Shown here piece after piece: positions 22,212-33,690 of a DNA stretch of 64,000 nucleotides. How positions within the stretch are numbered: the stretch's first letter is position 1; the number at the start of each line of letters is the position of its first letter. The stretch is from the NCBI RefSeq assembly GCF_963169125.1, contig NC_084800.1:56094866-56158865 (forward strand), written 5' to 3'. The notes below the pieces were generated by a model. That model was given only the letters and a program-made list of their open reading frames with translations. It had not been told where the DNA came from and ran no database searches. Made by a program: the position numbers and the translations under genes. Origin of the DNA: Humulus lupulus. Its lineage: Eukaryota; Streptophyta; Magnoliopsida; Rosales; Cannabaceae.

Positions 22212-22780
22212 AAGTATTTGGATATAACCAAATACGCGAGCTTAGATAGTTCGGACTTAACCGAGTTATCAAAAACATACAAAGTATTTGGACATAACCA
22301 AGTACGCGATCTTAGATAGTTCGGACATAACCGAATTATCAAAAATATAAAGTATTTGGACATAACCAAATATGCGAGCTTAGATAGTTCGGACTTAACC
22401 GAGTTATCAAAAACATACAAAGTATTTGGTCATAACCAAGTACGCGATCTTAGATAGTTCGGACATAACCGAATTATCAAAAATATAAAGTATTTGGACA
22501 TAACCAAGTACGCGATCTTAGATAGTTCGGACATAACCGAATTATCAAAAATATAAAGTATTTGGACATAACCAAGTACGCGATCTTAGATAGTTCGGAC
22601 ATAACCGAATTATCAAAAACATAAAGTATTTGGATATAACCAAGTACGCGATCTTAGATAGTTCGGACATAACCGAACCATCAAAAACATAAAGTATTTG
22701 GACATGACCAAATACGCGAGCTTAGATAGTTCGGACATAACCGAACCATCAAAAAACCTAAATATTTGGAGTTAACCAGA
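22212..22780 (+). repeat. Tandem array of 68-70 bp units, each with two inverted repeats
   Basis: Eight units start at 22212, 22282, 22350, 22420, 22488, 22556, 22624 and 22692, and a degenerate ninth at 22760. Each unit contains GTATTTGG-ACATAA-CCAAGTAC (or CCAAATAC) and GTTCGG-ACATAA-CCGAAT. These are two inverted repeats that share the same spacer. Tandem arrays in this part of Tat and Ogre elements are known and can seed satellites; the paired design is what I see here. Confidence 0.92.
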
Positions 22781-23289
22781 TGTGCAAACAACAGATTTGG
22801 AACAAACCAGCCAAATTATCGATCAATGATAAATGGGAGCCTAGACCTATTGCGAAATATGTCAAAATCGAGGCTGGAATATCTTAGAAAAATAGTTTCG
22901 AACTCATAACCTTGGAGCCAAGATACTGAGGATGAGGAAAAGTGACAGAGACATAACCAAATCATTCATATTACATGCCATATAAGTACTTTTCAGTTCA
23001 TGGTTAAAGTAATGTCTGACCTTGATAAATAACGAGGTTGGAAACGGATAATTCGAATAAACTATGCATGAATGCATCGAATTTCGAGCCTAAATCTAAA
23101 CTATGTTTGTATGAATTAAATAAACATAACTCATCAATGCAAGAAAAATGCAAAATATTTCGAGCCAAGAAATGTAAAGCATATAAAAGAAAAAGTTAAA
23201 GAAATTGTGTTAACCCCGTGGGCACAAATTTAAATAGTTACAAGAATGAGGGGACGCAGCCCCGATAACTGATCTCTCCGAGATCGGAT
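22781..23289 (+). other. Gypsy spacer between array and antisense gene
   Basis: Non-coding, AT-rich sequence. It should contain the 3' UTR of the antisense gene that ends at 23290. No further motif is supported. Confidence 0.5.
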
Positions 23290-25749
23290 TTAAGGAAGAA
23301 GAGTATCCTTGGCCTTCTCAGCATCAATATCACCAGACCCTCCAGGACGAATAGCATGACTATCCTGCTGGGCCACCTCTCGAGCAGCTGTACTTGCCAA
23401 AAGACGGGCATTCCACCACTCAACATATGTGGCTTCGAGAGGACCCAGGAAACTGGTGTCAAGATCGGCATTGTCGGCCCAAAGTTTGTACATGGCCTGG
23501 TCGACCGCTTTCTCCCTCTGCTCCTTAGACTCATTCAGGAGGTGGGTCTTCTCGCTCTCCATGAAATCAAGGGTGGAAGACTTCTCCTCTTCGAGCTTGG
23601 CTTTGGCCTTCTCGAGCTCAGCGTTTGACTTTTCAAGCTCCTCGAGACGGGTCTTCAATTTTTCAAGTTCAGACTTCGAGTCTTTGAGCTCGTCAACCAT
23701 CTTCAGCTCAAGATCCTTTGACTTTTGAGCCAGAGATAAGCTCGTTTGCACCTCGTTGGTCAGCTTGTAGTTGAGTTGCGCTGAAACAACAAGGGCCTGA
23801 AACACAAAGAATGAATCAGAATTATAATCAGAGACATAAATACTCTAAGACATAAATACTCTAAATAGAGTTGAGAAGGCTACCGCGGCGGAGAGTTCGA
23901 TACTCTTCTCATAAAGAGTGTTGCAGTCCGAGGCCTTGCGCACGAGGTCCCAGTGGTCGGCACCAAAGCCAGAAAAGCTCTGACCCACCCGAGAAAGGAC
24001 GTCCGAGCTGAGAAGCGCCCCTTCTGCCCCAGCAGCGCCATCAAGTACATATTCCTCAGTATGAGTTCGGGCCGTTGGCAGCTGAACCGTTGAGGTAGAA
24101 GGTTTCTTCGGAGGCCGAGCAACTATTAACCGGGTCTCGGTGGGAAGCTGCGAGATGGATGCAGTAGAGCCTGACCCATCAACCTGGGCAGTCGGCTCCT
24201 TGGAGGTGTTCGCAGTGATCTGGGCCGTGGGAGTCGTCTCGTGACGTTTAGATACCTTGGACTGTCGGTCGGGCCTCTTTGTTATCCTCGGGCGTTTGCT
24301 CTTCTGGGCGCCAGCTCCCCCATCACTAAAGAGCACGGCGTCGAGGTCGGGATTCATGGCACCTGCATAATGACAGTGAGTTAAACAATGATAATAACTT
24401 TGGGAAAAGATATAAACCAGTTGAAGAAAAAACCTAACTGAGACTCTTCCCCGAGCTCGAGCTTGGGGACCATGAAATTCCCCCGTCTTCAGAAGAGGCG
24501 GGGGGAGTGCCTTCTCTATAAGTTGGTGATAACCTCGAGAGGTCCCTATAGTCATTGGTCCCATACTGTACCGCTATCCCATTCCACACCTCGTCCGTGG
24601 TGTACATGGTATCATATTTCCCGAGCCCACTATCAAACCTATGGACACAGCCATCTACCCAACTCCATATGTAGAAGTGGTATCTATCCTGTGGGCACGA
24701 GACTAGTCTATTGGGCCTGTGTTTTAACAGAGTGGGGGACCACATTCGCGAAGTAGGAAGGGTTTTACCTCCTCCGGAGTCCGAACTCGAGGCTTCGTCA
24801 TTGGCCAAATTTCCCGACCGCGGACTTCTCGAGCGAATTGGGAGAGATGCTTTCCTTTCTCTCCTCGGAGGAAGGATGCCTGTGGGCAGTGACACTTCCT
24901 CCCAGCGTTCATATTTATTACTGGACCAGTCAGAGGTTGACTGGCCCTGTCCCAATAACCCACAAGCTCGTAGCTTGTCCTCATGTAGCAGAAATGAGAG
25001 AGATCTCCTGCCGTAAGGGAGTCGGAGCAGGCTCTCTCTGTGCCCCTTCATTGTCTCGTCAGGGGTGGGACGCTGAAAGTTAGCTGAAAGGCGAGATACA
25101 CTTCAACTAAACATGGATTCAAGGGCTAAAAATTCGAGCTCAAAAATAGAAAGTAACGAGAATACTTACGAATCCGCCTAAACGAACGATGTCGAGACGG
25201 GAACAGACCGTCTGTCCAGAAAAAAGCCTTCTTGAAGTCAGGGGGGTGGTTCGGAAGATCTTCAAAGATCTTCGTCTCTTTGGGGTAGCTCGAAAGATAG
25301 TAGAAACCATCTCCTCCCCGAGCTCGGGAGGGATTACTCTTCAAACAAAAGAGATATAGAATCTCTTGGGGTGAAGGCCCTGTCCACCCCAGCTCGTGGA
25401 ATAAGGACCTCAGGGCAGACAGCACCCTGTATGAGTTGGTGTTGAGTTGGAATGGAGCCAACCCAACGAAATCAATGAAGTCTCTGAAAAAGGACTTCAG
25501 GGGCAGCAAAGCTCCTGCCCTTATATGTTCCTGGCTCCAGGCCGCGTATTTCACACTGGAATCGCGGCCCCCAGGAGCGAAACAGCTCCGTTCATGCCTT
25601 GTCGGAGCTCGACACTTCAGTGTGTCCAACGAGCTAAGGCCATGGAGGGCCAAGATATCAGTTATTTGGTCGGTGGTGGTAACCGAGCTCTGGTAGAATT
25701 CGGCTTCAAACATCTCCCTCCTAGGCTGCGAAGACGAAGGCTCCGCCAT
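23290..25749 (-). CDS. Antisense four-exon gene of the Tat element (PF04195-like N-terminus, coiled-coil C-terminus)
   Basis: Read on the minus strand, four exons join by GT-AG introns with consistent phases: 25170-25749, 24439-25083, 23884-24362 and 23290-23796. Together they give 2,211 nt, or 736 residues. Exon 1 resembles the 'putative gypsy type transposon' domain (PF04195), with FQLNTNSYRVLSALRSLFHE and FFWTDGLFPS. Exon 3 is polar and Ser/Thr-rich. Exon 4 has a heptad coiled coil (LEKLKTRLEELEKSNAELEK). The frame extends upstream to an ATG at 26055, but a TAG at 25939-25941 interrupts it, so the product here would start at 25749. Antisense genes occur in Tat elements such as Grande; their role is not established. 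It is the largest undamaged reading frame of the element after gag. Confidence 0.75.
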
Positions 25750-26760
25750 TAAGGAAAACTGGAGTTCCCCCGGGTGGTATGCTACCGTGACTTTTAACGC
25801 AGGGTCGAGGGGAACTGGCCTAGGTCCTGGGTTAGGCTCCGGATAGATGGCTTCCCGAAGAACCCTTCTCTTCTTTTCAATGACCTCGTCTATCTGGCGA
25901 CGATAGTGGGCTCGAATGTCTTCTTGCTCGCGTGCGATCTAGTATTCTTTAATCCGACGCTGGTTCCGGGCAAAGATCGATTCCGGGCTCGGAGATTTGG
26001 GCTCGTAAGGAATTGCTCGTAATGACCCCCACCGTCTTTCCAGATTCTGTGACATCTAACGAGAAAGAAAAAATGGTGAGGGCCATGCATGCAAGAATCA
26101 CGAGCTCGACAGGATGAGCTCGGAGATTTAAGGACAAGAAACTAAGAATTAAGACCCTTACTAAAGAGTCAGAGCGTGTGTTACACAGGAAAGGAAAAGG
26201 AGCGTGGATGATTTTTTTTTAAAGTCCCGAAATTCAAGGGAAAGGAGAGTGGCGGTTAGCCAGGAAAAGCGTTTTTGGGTTTCGTGTATTTGTCAAAACC
26301 CATGTTTTTATCCGAAAGCTTAATGTACAAGAAACGCTGCCTAAGAATTTCAAAACCCAGAAAATAGGAACCACATTCAAACGTCGAAACTGGGTATAAA
26401 CCAGAGACGAACATCGAGAGTGAAAATCCAGAAAGCCTAAAAACCTATCGGTTCAAAACCTCCTATCGCATCATGCTAAGAACGTAAACTAACATACACA
26501 GCAAACACAGTATAAAAAGAACAACAAAAATGGCGTACTTACACAGTGATGGTGATTGCAGCGAAATCGTCGAGTGGAGAAGAGGTTGCAAGAAAGAACT
26601 CACTGACTCGTACAAACCAGGATTCTTTTGTTTCTTCGGCCTAGAAAACATGCAATGAGTATAAACTGTGATAAGAAGTTTAGGGAGTGTTTTTCTTTTT
26701 TCTGGCTTGTGATGAACAAATGTGAAGAAGACGAAGAGGGGGTCTTGTATATATAGGTGG
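25750..26760 (-). promoter_or_regulatory. Leader and promoter region of the antisense gene
   Basis: On the minus strand a CTATATATAC TATA-like box lies at about 26749-26758. A GTAAGT donor near 26541 and a TTAG acceptor just before 26055 could define a 5' UTR intron. Downstream of that acceptor an open frame, MSQNLERRWG, runs into the main gene except for the TAG at 25939. The promoter call is inference from motif and position. Confidence 0.4.
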
Positions 26761-27002
26761 GAAAACTAAATTAATCAGGAGCGTTGATTAAATTCCTCAA
26801 CAGATCGAATGGATGGGAATCGGTGACAAGATGGCGCCGAAAAGTTGTCAGACGAACGATCGTTGGCGTGTTCCCAAGGTACTCAAGTACCTAAAGTGAG
26901 AATACTCATCTGGCACGTGTCCATTTTCAAGAGTGTGACGGTATGGTTCCCGGAAAGAGTAGTTCAAAAGTTTCCTTCTCTTAGGATTCGAACAAATACT
27001 TT

Positions 27003-27015
27003 TGAGGGGGCAAAA
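27003..27015 (+). other. Gypsy polypurine tract
   Basis: TGAGGGGGCAAAA immediately before the right LTR is the expected plus-strand primer. Confidence 0.75.
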
Positions 27016-27808
27016 TGTTATACCCAAATCTCGAGCCATAGTAAATATGACCTCGAAAGCTGAGTTCGCAACAAATGGTCTCGTGAGGATTAGAGTGATC
27101 TAGGATTGTAAGTCGAGCCTGCAAAGTATGATGTGTGATCTCGAGTGCGGTGATCTCGAAATGACCTCGATCTCGAAAGGTAGCTCCGAGAACACCTTCA
27201 TCTTCAGGAACTTCGGAGCATGGTTCTTGAGCTCGATATCCCATCTCGAAAGAAACGTTAGCTCGGGAGATGTCAGTGGCTCGCACAATGACATGAGACC
27301 AGAAATGCTGGAGCCTTGAAGATACGCTATAACCACCTTGAATATCTACAAGTATAATAACTATGAGATGTAGCCCTCATTAATTGATGTAAATCCCCAA
27401 GAACTGTGGGATATTATTTAATACAGTTATACGCTCCCTGATCTTTGGGGGACGTTTCCTTTAATATCTGATTATTGGCATTTAAAGCCATTTATTTTTA
27501 TTCACAAAAGAGTAACTACCCAAAATATGTGGGATAGTATTCTGCACCCTTCTCTATAAATAGAGAAGGCATGCACCATTGTAAATGACCGAAATTCTGA
27601 TCCTTAAGAGAAAACTCTGGAGAATTCTTGCTAAAGAATTGTTCAGAGATAATCTTGAGGTTAATAACAGAGACTCGTGGACTAGGCAGATTTAACTGCT
27701 GAACCACGTAAAAAACCGTGTGTTTGATTCGTTTGTTTCTTTTGGCCATTGTCTTTAATTGTTTACGTGCTCTCTTCTTTTATCTGTTGACGAAAAACGG
27801 CGTCAACA
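27016..27808 (+). repeat. Gypsy 3' LTR (793 bp)
   Basis: Same length as the 5' LTR, with about seven differences by eye. It ends GGCGTCAACA, followed by the ATAGC duplication. Confidence 0.93.
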
Positions 27809-27910
27809 ATAGCCAAGACCATTGTTAAATTAAACCGTTAAGTTAGTTAATGAACCAACTAACATAACAGTCAAAGTCAAATAATGACTTATAGGAACTC
27901 AAACCCCACA
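27809..27910 (-). repeat. Copia 5' LTR, second part
   Basis: Resumes the copia LTR after the gypsy insertion, starting with the duplicated ATAGC and ending ACCCCACA. TATAT follows as the copia target duplication. Confidence 0.92.
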
Positions 27911-28130
27911 TATATGAATAAAAGTATAGATAAATTGGGAAGTTGGAAATTTTATTAAAATTACAATAACTTATAGAAATTTTATTAAAACTTACAAGAA
28001 GCTGATAGAAATTTATATCTTTAGAAAGCTTTCAAACAAAAAATACACCTATTTAAAAAAAAAAAGAATTAGGCTTTGAAAGTGTTTTCAAAATCATGTC
28101 AGTTAGTACTTCAAATATATATATATATAG

Positions 28131-28455
28131 GGTTTATATTTTTTGGACCTGTGTTTTGTCCCATTATTTGTTTGGACCTTATGTTTTGACAAATTACTTT
28201 TTAGACCCTATGTTTTGTAAAATGGTTCAAATAAAACAATAAACTTGATTTTGGTTAAAGTTTTCTCATCTGAAATCACAAATATTTTACCAAAACTAAC
28301 AATTTAGAACAAAAATAAAATCATTCTGCTTAAAAGCTGTGTTATTATATTCAATTTTTTCTTCATCAAAATTGAGACTAAGGGTTTATTTGAACAATTT
28401 TACAAAATATAGGGTCCAAAAATGAGTTTTTTAAAACACAGGGTCCAAAAATATA
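28131..28455. mobile_element. Foldback/MITE with GGACCCTATGTTTTGT-type arms
   Basis: Repeated TTTGGACC..TGTTTTG blocks on the left have reverse-complement counterparts (ACACAGGGTCCAAA) on the right, around an AT-rich centre. TA repeats lie at both borders, so the exact ends and target duplication are unclear. The flanking 27916-28130 and 28456-29045 are AT-rich and hold nothing else I recognise. Confidence 0.6.
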
Positions 28456-29050
28456 TAAATATATATATATATGTATACTAGACACAAACAACGTCTAGTG
28501 TACGTTTGCTTATTTTTATTTATAGAATTTATTAATTTTGTATCATTGTCAAGTAAATTTCAAATAAATAAACATAAACATATTGAAAAAAAATTAAACC
28601 AAAATATTATTTATAATTTAAAAATATATATAATATGTTAACCTTTTTAAATATAAATGATAATTTTTTTAATAAAAATTAACTTGAGGTATTATATATT
28701 ATTGTTATAGTGATATTTTATAATATTTAAATTTAAATTTATATAAGTATTAAATATATAGTTTTGTATTAAATATTATTAATATTTTATAACATTTGAA
28801 TTTATATTAATATAATTATTAAATATCTAGTCTTGTATTATATATTATTATAATTATAATATTTTATAACAATTGAATTTATATTAATATAATTATTAAA
28901 TATCTATTTCTAATAGTTTTAAATGTATATTATGTTAAATATTTAGAATATTCCATTAAAATTAACAAAATAAATCGTTATGTTATCCCAAAAATTGGCA
29001 TTTCTGACGTGGTACTAATCTTGAACACGTGGCATTAAGCTTTGGACACA

Positions 29051-29654
29051 TGGTGTTAGGCCGGGCAGGCTGGTCAGCGTATACTTACATAATATATTAT
29101 AGTTACTGATCGGTATGACAGATAGATATACCTTGGTCGGTGGAAAGTAGTTACGCTCACTACGCACCTAATAGTCTGAAAACTCGGTCAGAGCTCCTAA
29201 AGAATAGGGCAACAACTGCCTACAAGAATATATATATTTTCCCATCAGTTACGCTCGGACGCAACCCTTGGCCAATAGATCGGCATAAATACAAATCCTC
29301 TACCACAGTAGGGGGGGGGGGGGGGTTCACAAACTATCCTTCCGACCAGTATTTAGAGATATACCGGACAACCTATTTTTATGCCTAACAGCGATTCTTC
29401 CTTATTGTATTGTCTTTTACACATAGAAATCCACTTGTAATGCTTTGTGATCTTATGTAAACCTTCAAGATTAATACAAAGCTAAGAAGAAGTAGGTCAT
29501 TACCAATTCTTGTGGCCGAACCTTTATAAATCTGGTGTTCTTTATTATTTATTGCTCATTATCATTAGGTTTTTTGGTCATTTATTGTTAATTGATTGTT
29601 AAGCTCTCGAATTAATTATTTTGACCCTGCGTGAGATGATTAAAAAATCAAACA
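29051..29654 (+). mobile_element. Solo LTR, 604 bp, with ACACA target duplication
   Basis: Begins TGGTGTTAGG and ends AATCAAACA, flanked on both sides by ACACA (29046-29050 and 29655-29659). The interior has the look of an R/U5 region (TAAGAAGAAGTAGG, TTTGACCCTGCG) seen in plant gypsy LTRs. No partner LTR or internal region is next to it, so it is a solo LTR left by recombination. Family not assigned. It contains a G15 run at 29311-29325. Confidence 0.65.
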
Positions 29655-29659
29655 ACACA

Positions 29660-31054
29660 TTAAAACCAAGAATTTCCGTTATCTACCCACTTTTTATATA
29701 GAGGAGATATACTTAAGCACGCATCAAAAATTGGATAAATAAGAAATTTTATTAAAGCTTAAAATAATTTTTCTAATTTTTTAAAAGAGATTCTTGAAGA
29801 AGCGAGTGAAAATTAAACTTATTTCTTTAAAAAGAGCTTCAAAATACAAAATACATGTAATTTTTTTGCTCCAAATACTCTTTAAATTAACTTTTAGGTT
29901 TTGAAAGTGCTCTTAAAGTCATGTCAATAAATTATGTTAAAAATATATTTATGCCTAAGTACACATAAAAAATTGAATAAATAGGAAATTTTATTTAAAC
30001 TTGAAACAACTTAAAAAAACAAAAAAAAATTAAGAAAAATCTGGTGGAAACTTATTTCTTTAGAAAGAGGTAGGATTTTATGTTTGGTAAAAGGAAAAAA
30101 ATAAGGGAAATGAGAAATGGAGGGAGTACATTCGTTTTTTCAAGTATTAGGGGTCAAAGTAGAATAATGAGTTTTGTGATATAAAGTGTAATTATGAAAA
30201 ATTAAAATTATTAGTTTTGAATGAAAATTACTACAAGGGGCTTGAGTAATTATTATGGAAAAGTTAGAGGTTGGGAATAGTAGTGTAATTTGGTTTTACA
30301 TGATTTAAATTTGATTAAATAATTAATTAATAAAAGAATAGATTTATATATCGTATAATTTTTCAGACTCTGGTTTTAAGATTGACGAAAGGGAAAACAG
30401 ACCAGCAATAATCTCTCGTATTTGATCTGTCTTGAAGCTTGAAGTTTTGGTAGAAATCACCAATCTAGATTATTGAAGGGCTAGAAAATCTCATAGACGA
30501 CAAAGATCTAAGTTTTAGTAGGAATTTGATCTGTAAGTATTCAAACCTTAACTGCTTAAATTTTTGTTAGATTTAGGTTTGAAGTAAAATGAGTTATTAA
30601 TTGTGTTAGATAGAAACTATAGGTTGTTTGCATGTTTAGAGTTGAATCTTTACAAGTTATTGATGATAGAAACATGTTAGGATTGATTTGGTAGTGGTTC
30701 AAGGTCAGATTTTACGATTTGGTTCAATTTTTAGGTTTAGAAATCCCATTCTTTTCAACGTAATCTTTCCACGCCAAGCGTATTTTGACTCCGTGTCAGT
30801 TGGCCAAAATCTGGGTCAACACACACAAGCCCTCAACTTCTTCATTATTGAATTTCTCTTTTAAAAATTGTTTATTGACTTAATTATTGTCAAACACAAT
30901 AGATTTAATATGTTGTGCACTTTTATTTATTTTATTTTTAAATAAAACACGATAATTTTTCAAGATTATACTTAACAATTTTTTCAAAAACACTTATTTT
31001 TTGCCAAACAAGCTTTTAAACTAAGGTTTGTTTCCAATTACTATTTTTTAATGG
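29660..31054. other. AT-rich intergenic sequence
   Basis: No gene is supported. A GTAAGT following a leader-like stretch near 30530 could be a relic of a captured 5' exon, but no coding exon follows. Confidence 0.4.
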
Positions 31055-31410
31055 GTAGGAAACCATTTGATACCTTGTATTTTGAAATCGTACATATTTA
31101 GTAACCTATATTTTGAAATCGTACATATTTGATACCCTAAACTCAAATTTAATTGATAATTTTTTTTCCAACCTAATCAAACTGCTCTCAATTTTATGTG
31201 TTCCAAATTCAAATTCAATTACTTAATTACATATAATTGATGACAATTTGATTATATTGATAAAATTTTATTTATCAAATCTGAGTTTATGGTATCAAAT
31301 ATGTATGATTTTAAAATACAGGATACCATATGAGGATTATTGAAAAAATAGGATACCAAAATGATACTTTGCAAAAACATAGAGTACCAAATGAGTACGT
31401 TCTCTTTTTT
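31055..31410. mobile_element. Foldback element with ACATATTTGATACC-type arms
   Basis: The left arm contains TTGATACC and TATTTTGAAATCGTACATA twice. The right arm holds the reverse complements (ATGTATGATTTTAAAATACA, GGTATCAAAT). The arms are about 100-130 bp with an AT-rich spacer. Borders are approximate. Confidence 0.6.
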
Positions 31411-31557
31411 TATTGTGTAAAAATTTGGTACACATATCATTACTCTTAAATTAAATTTATGTCTCTCCTTTTTATATATTGGTATTTAGTCCATTAGATC
31501 ATGAGTTCTTTTATTTATCAGTGCTTTTATTTGGTATTTATAATTTGAGAAGATATT

Positions 31558-31915
31558 AATTTGGCCAATGTATTTTTTACAAATACGCAATCGATCTTTC
31601 TATTTTGTTAAATGACAATTCGAATCCTGTGTTTTACAAAATTGATCAAAGTAGTACCCTATGCCCAGTTTTGGTCAAAATATTTTCAAATATAATATTT
31701 TATTATCAGCTCATCGACCATTTTTTCTACTACTGTAAACTCATTTAATCTCCAACGACTCAATAATTGATCTTATAATTGAAAATATTTTAACAAAAAT
31801 CGGTTCTAGTATACTATTTTGATCTATTTTGTAAAATAAAGAATTCATTGTCATTTAAAAGAATATAGAGATCAATAGCGTATTTGAGAAAAATATAGGG
31901 GCTAAAATGATATTT
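31558..31915. mobile_element. Foldback element with TATTTTGTAAA-type arms
   Basis: Left-arm stretches such as TTACAAAATTGATCAAAGTAG pair with right-arm TTTTGATCTATTTTGTAAAA. CGATCTTTCTATTTTGTTAAA pairs loosely with the later AAAAGAATATAGAGATC. Borders are approximate. It has the same construction as the elements at 28131 and 31055. Confidence 0.55.
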
Positions 31916-32619
31916 TTCTATTATATTTGTTTTTTGTTGGGAGAGATGTAATATCATTAAGCTTGATGATTATACGTTTTTATTTTTTTTTAAGGAACGA
32001 ATTTAACCTCATTCTTCAAGTTGGTGTAAAATTTGTTGTGATATTTGAATATATTGTTTTTAAAAAAAGGTACATTGTACAAAATAACGACCAGAAAATT
32101 TAGTAATGGTGTGTGGAAAGTCATAAGAGAAACATAATTGTTCACATTTCAGTAGTTATATGGGTTACCTGGACCTCCATTTCAGGTGGCTTCGGGTCTA
32201 GGCCCAATCCCTACCTAGTGGACTTTTATCTAAATCAGTGGTCTCTACTATTTAGCCATATCTATCAGTCTGACTACTAATTAATTAGACTATCATGTTG
32301 AATGTACATTTATACCACTATTATTCTTTTAATTGATTTAAATCACTTTCATAATAAAGCACATGACTGCATTTTTTTTTTCATTTTTTTAACAGTAGTT
32401 GTTAAGATAATCCATTGAACTAGGTCACTTCAATTTATGAATCCCTATTTTGCCCCACCAATGTCAATTAAAATTAATATTACAAAACCTTATTAATTTA
32501 AGAGCATCTCCTATATAATGCCAAATATTTGTGACAATACTATATATATATAAATATATGTGAAAAAAAGTTGTATAAACCAAACCAATTATTATAAGAG
32601 CATTATGAACAGTTTACAA
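31916..32619. other. Intergenic sequence before the MULE
   Basis: AT-rich and non-coding; I see no feature beyond simple repeats. Confidence 0.4.
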
Positions 32620-32628
32620 GTATAATTA

Positions 32629-32680
32629 GAGAAATTTACATGAAATATGGGAAAATTCAATAAAATTTGATATATATGGC
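32629..32680 (+). repeat. MULE left terminal inverted repeat
   Basis: AAATATGGGAA, then TTGATATATATGG, match the reversed right end (42625-42677) with roughly three quarters identity by eye. Confidence 0.75.
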
Positions 32681-32819
32681 TTTTTTTTGTGTGTGCATTT
32701 TTATGGTATTTTTTGTTGTTGAACTTTTTTATAGGTTTTGTTTTCCCATATTTATCAAATAAATTATTTTGTATCTCATATTTTATTGTATAAGTTTATT
32801 TATTCTATCTGTGAATTTT

Positions 32820-32997
32820 GGAAAATAATTTTTGTAAGAAAATCATAATTCAGTAGTTTTTTCTTATGCATGCATGTGAATATTTGTGAGGGCATTTCAG
32901 TCATTTTAAGTATTATTATAATTATTATTATTATTTTTTGGAAAATAATTTTTGTAAGAAAATCAATACCTAGTAATTTTATCTTATGCATGCAGGT
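32820..32997 (+). repeat. Direct repeat inside MULE left end
   Basis: Two roughly 55 bp copies (about 32819-32874 and 32939-32994) start GGAAAATAATTTTTGTAAG and end CTTATGCATGCA, separated by an ATT run. A longer 85 bp pair follows at about 33115-33200 and 33303-33388, both containing GTTGTGGATTT and GTCTCG.TGAGTACC. These are probably promoter and leader duplications. Confidence 0.7.
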
Positions 32998-33690
32998 ACT
33001 CGAGTACCTATATTTTCTATTGTTTTTTTATCTTCATTATCACGTTTTTCTTCATTTTATCATTCTATTCTATTCAACAATTGATATTGTGATATTTGTT
33101 CTCATTTTTCTTTCTGTTTTAGGGTTTTTTCAGTTTATCGTTGTGGATTTTGTGCCTTCTGTGTTGTCTTCGTCTCGATGAGTACCTGGTTTCAGGTGTG
33201 TATTTACTGATTGCTTCAATATCACGTTTTTGTATATCATTTAGTTCGAATTTTTTCTTTCCTTTAGCATTTGATTTTTTGTCTTGATTTCTTCTTTTTG
33301 TTCTTTTTTTAGGGTTTTATAAGTTTTTCGTTGTGGATTTGTGCCTCTTTGTGGTGTTTTCGTCTCGGTGAGTACCCGGTTTCAGGGTTTATTTTTTAAT
33401 TTTTTTAATGTATATTTTTTTGTTAATTTTGCTTTGTATTATCTATTTTCTATCGTGGATGGTTGCTTTTTAATCTGTGTTAATGGTGGTTTTTGTTTTT
33501 GGTGCACGATTTTATCGCTAGTTTTTTAGTGAGGGTTTTGTCAGTTTTTGATCAGCTTTTTTGGGGAAGTTTATGGGTAGTTATTTGTAATTTGTGCTCT
33601 ACATATATGTATATCTGTTATTTTTTTCATTTGTGTTGTTTGTTTTTTTTATGTAGTGCATTGTCTATTTTAATTTCAAAGTTTTGTCAG

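Larger units (their letters stand above)
14961..27808 (+). mobile_element. Tat-lineage Ty3/gypsy retrotransposon, nested in copia LTR
   Basis: A 12,848 bp element with equal 793 bp LTRs (14961-15753 and 27016-27808) and a perfect ATAGC target duplication. By eye the LTRs differ at about seven sites, so the insertion is young. Gag-pol runs in one frame from 15802 to 21999. It includes a second, archaeal-type RNase H (VDGSS...) before integrase, the mark of the Tat group. Downstream are a tandem array (22212-22780) and a spliced antisense gene (23290-25749). Gag-pol contains five in-frame stops, so this copy is probably non-autonomous. Confidence 0.95.
9694..27910 (-). mobile_element. Ty1/copia LTR retrotransposon, split by a nested gypsy element
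   Basis: A minus-strand element with LTRs at 9694-10280 and 14473-27910. The right one, its 5' LTR, is interrupted by a 12.85 kb gypsy insertion. Both ends are flanked by TATAT (9689-9693 and 27911-27915), a perfect 5 bp target duplication. Without the gypsy it is about 5.4 kb. The domain order on the minus strand is gag, protease, integrase, RT, RNase H, which defines copia. By eye the LTRs differ at about ten positions. Coding regions carry frameshifts and stops, so this copy cannot move by itself. Confidence 0.95.

Noticed and set aside
22212..22780. CRISPR array
   Set aside because: Units are directly adjacent with no unique spacers, and this is a plant retrotransposon.
30400..30560. Isolated 5' exon with GTAAGT donor
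   Set aside because: No coding exon or matching acceptor could be found downstream; only a motif-level hint.
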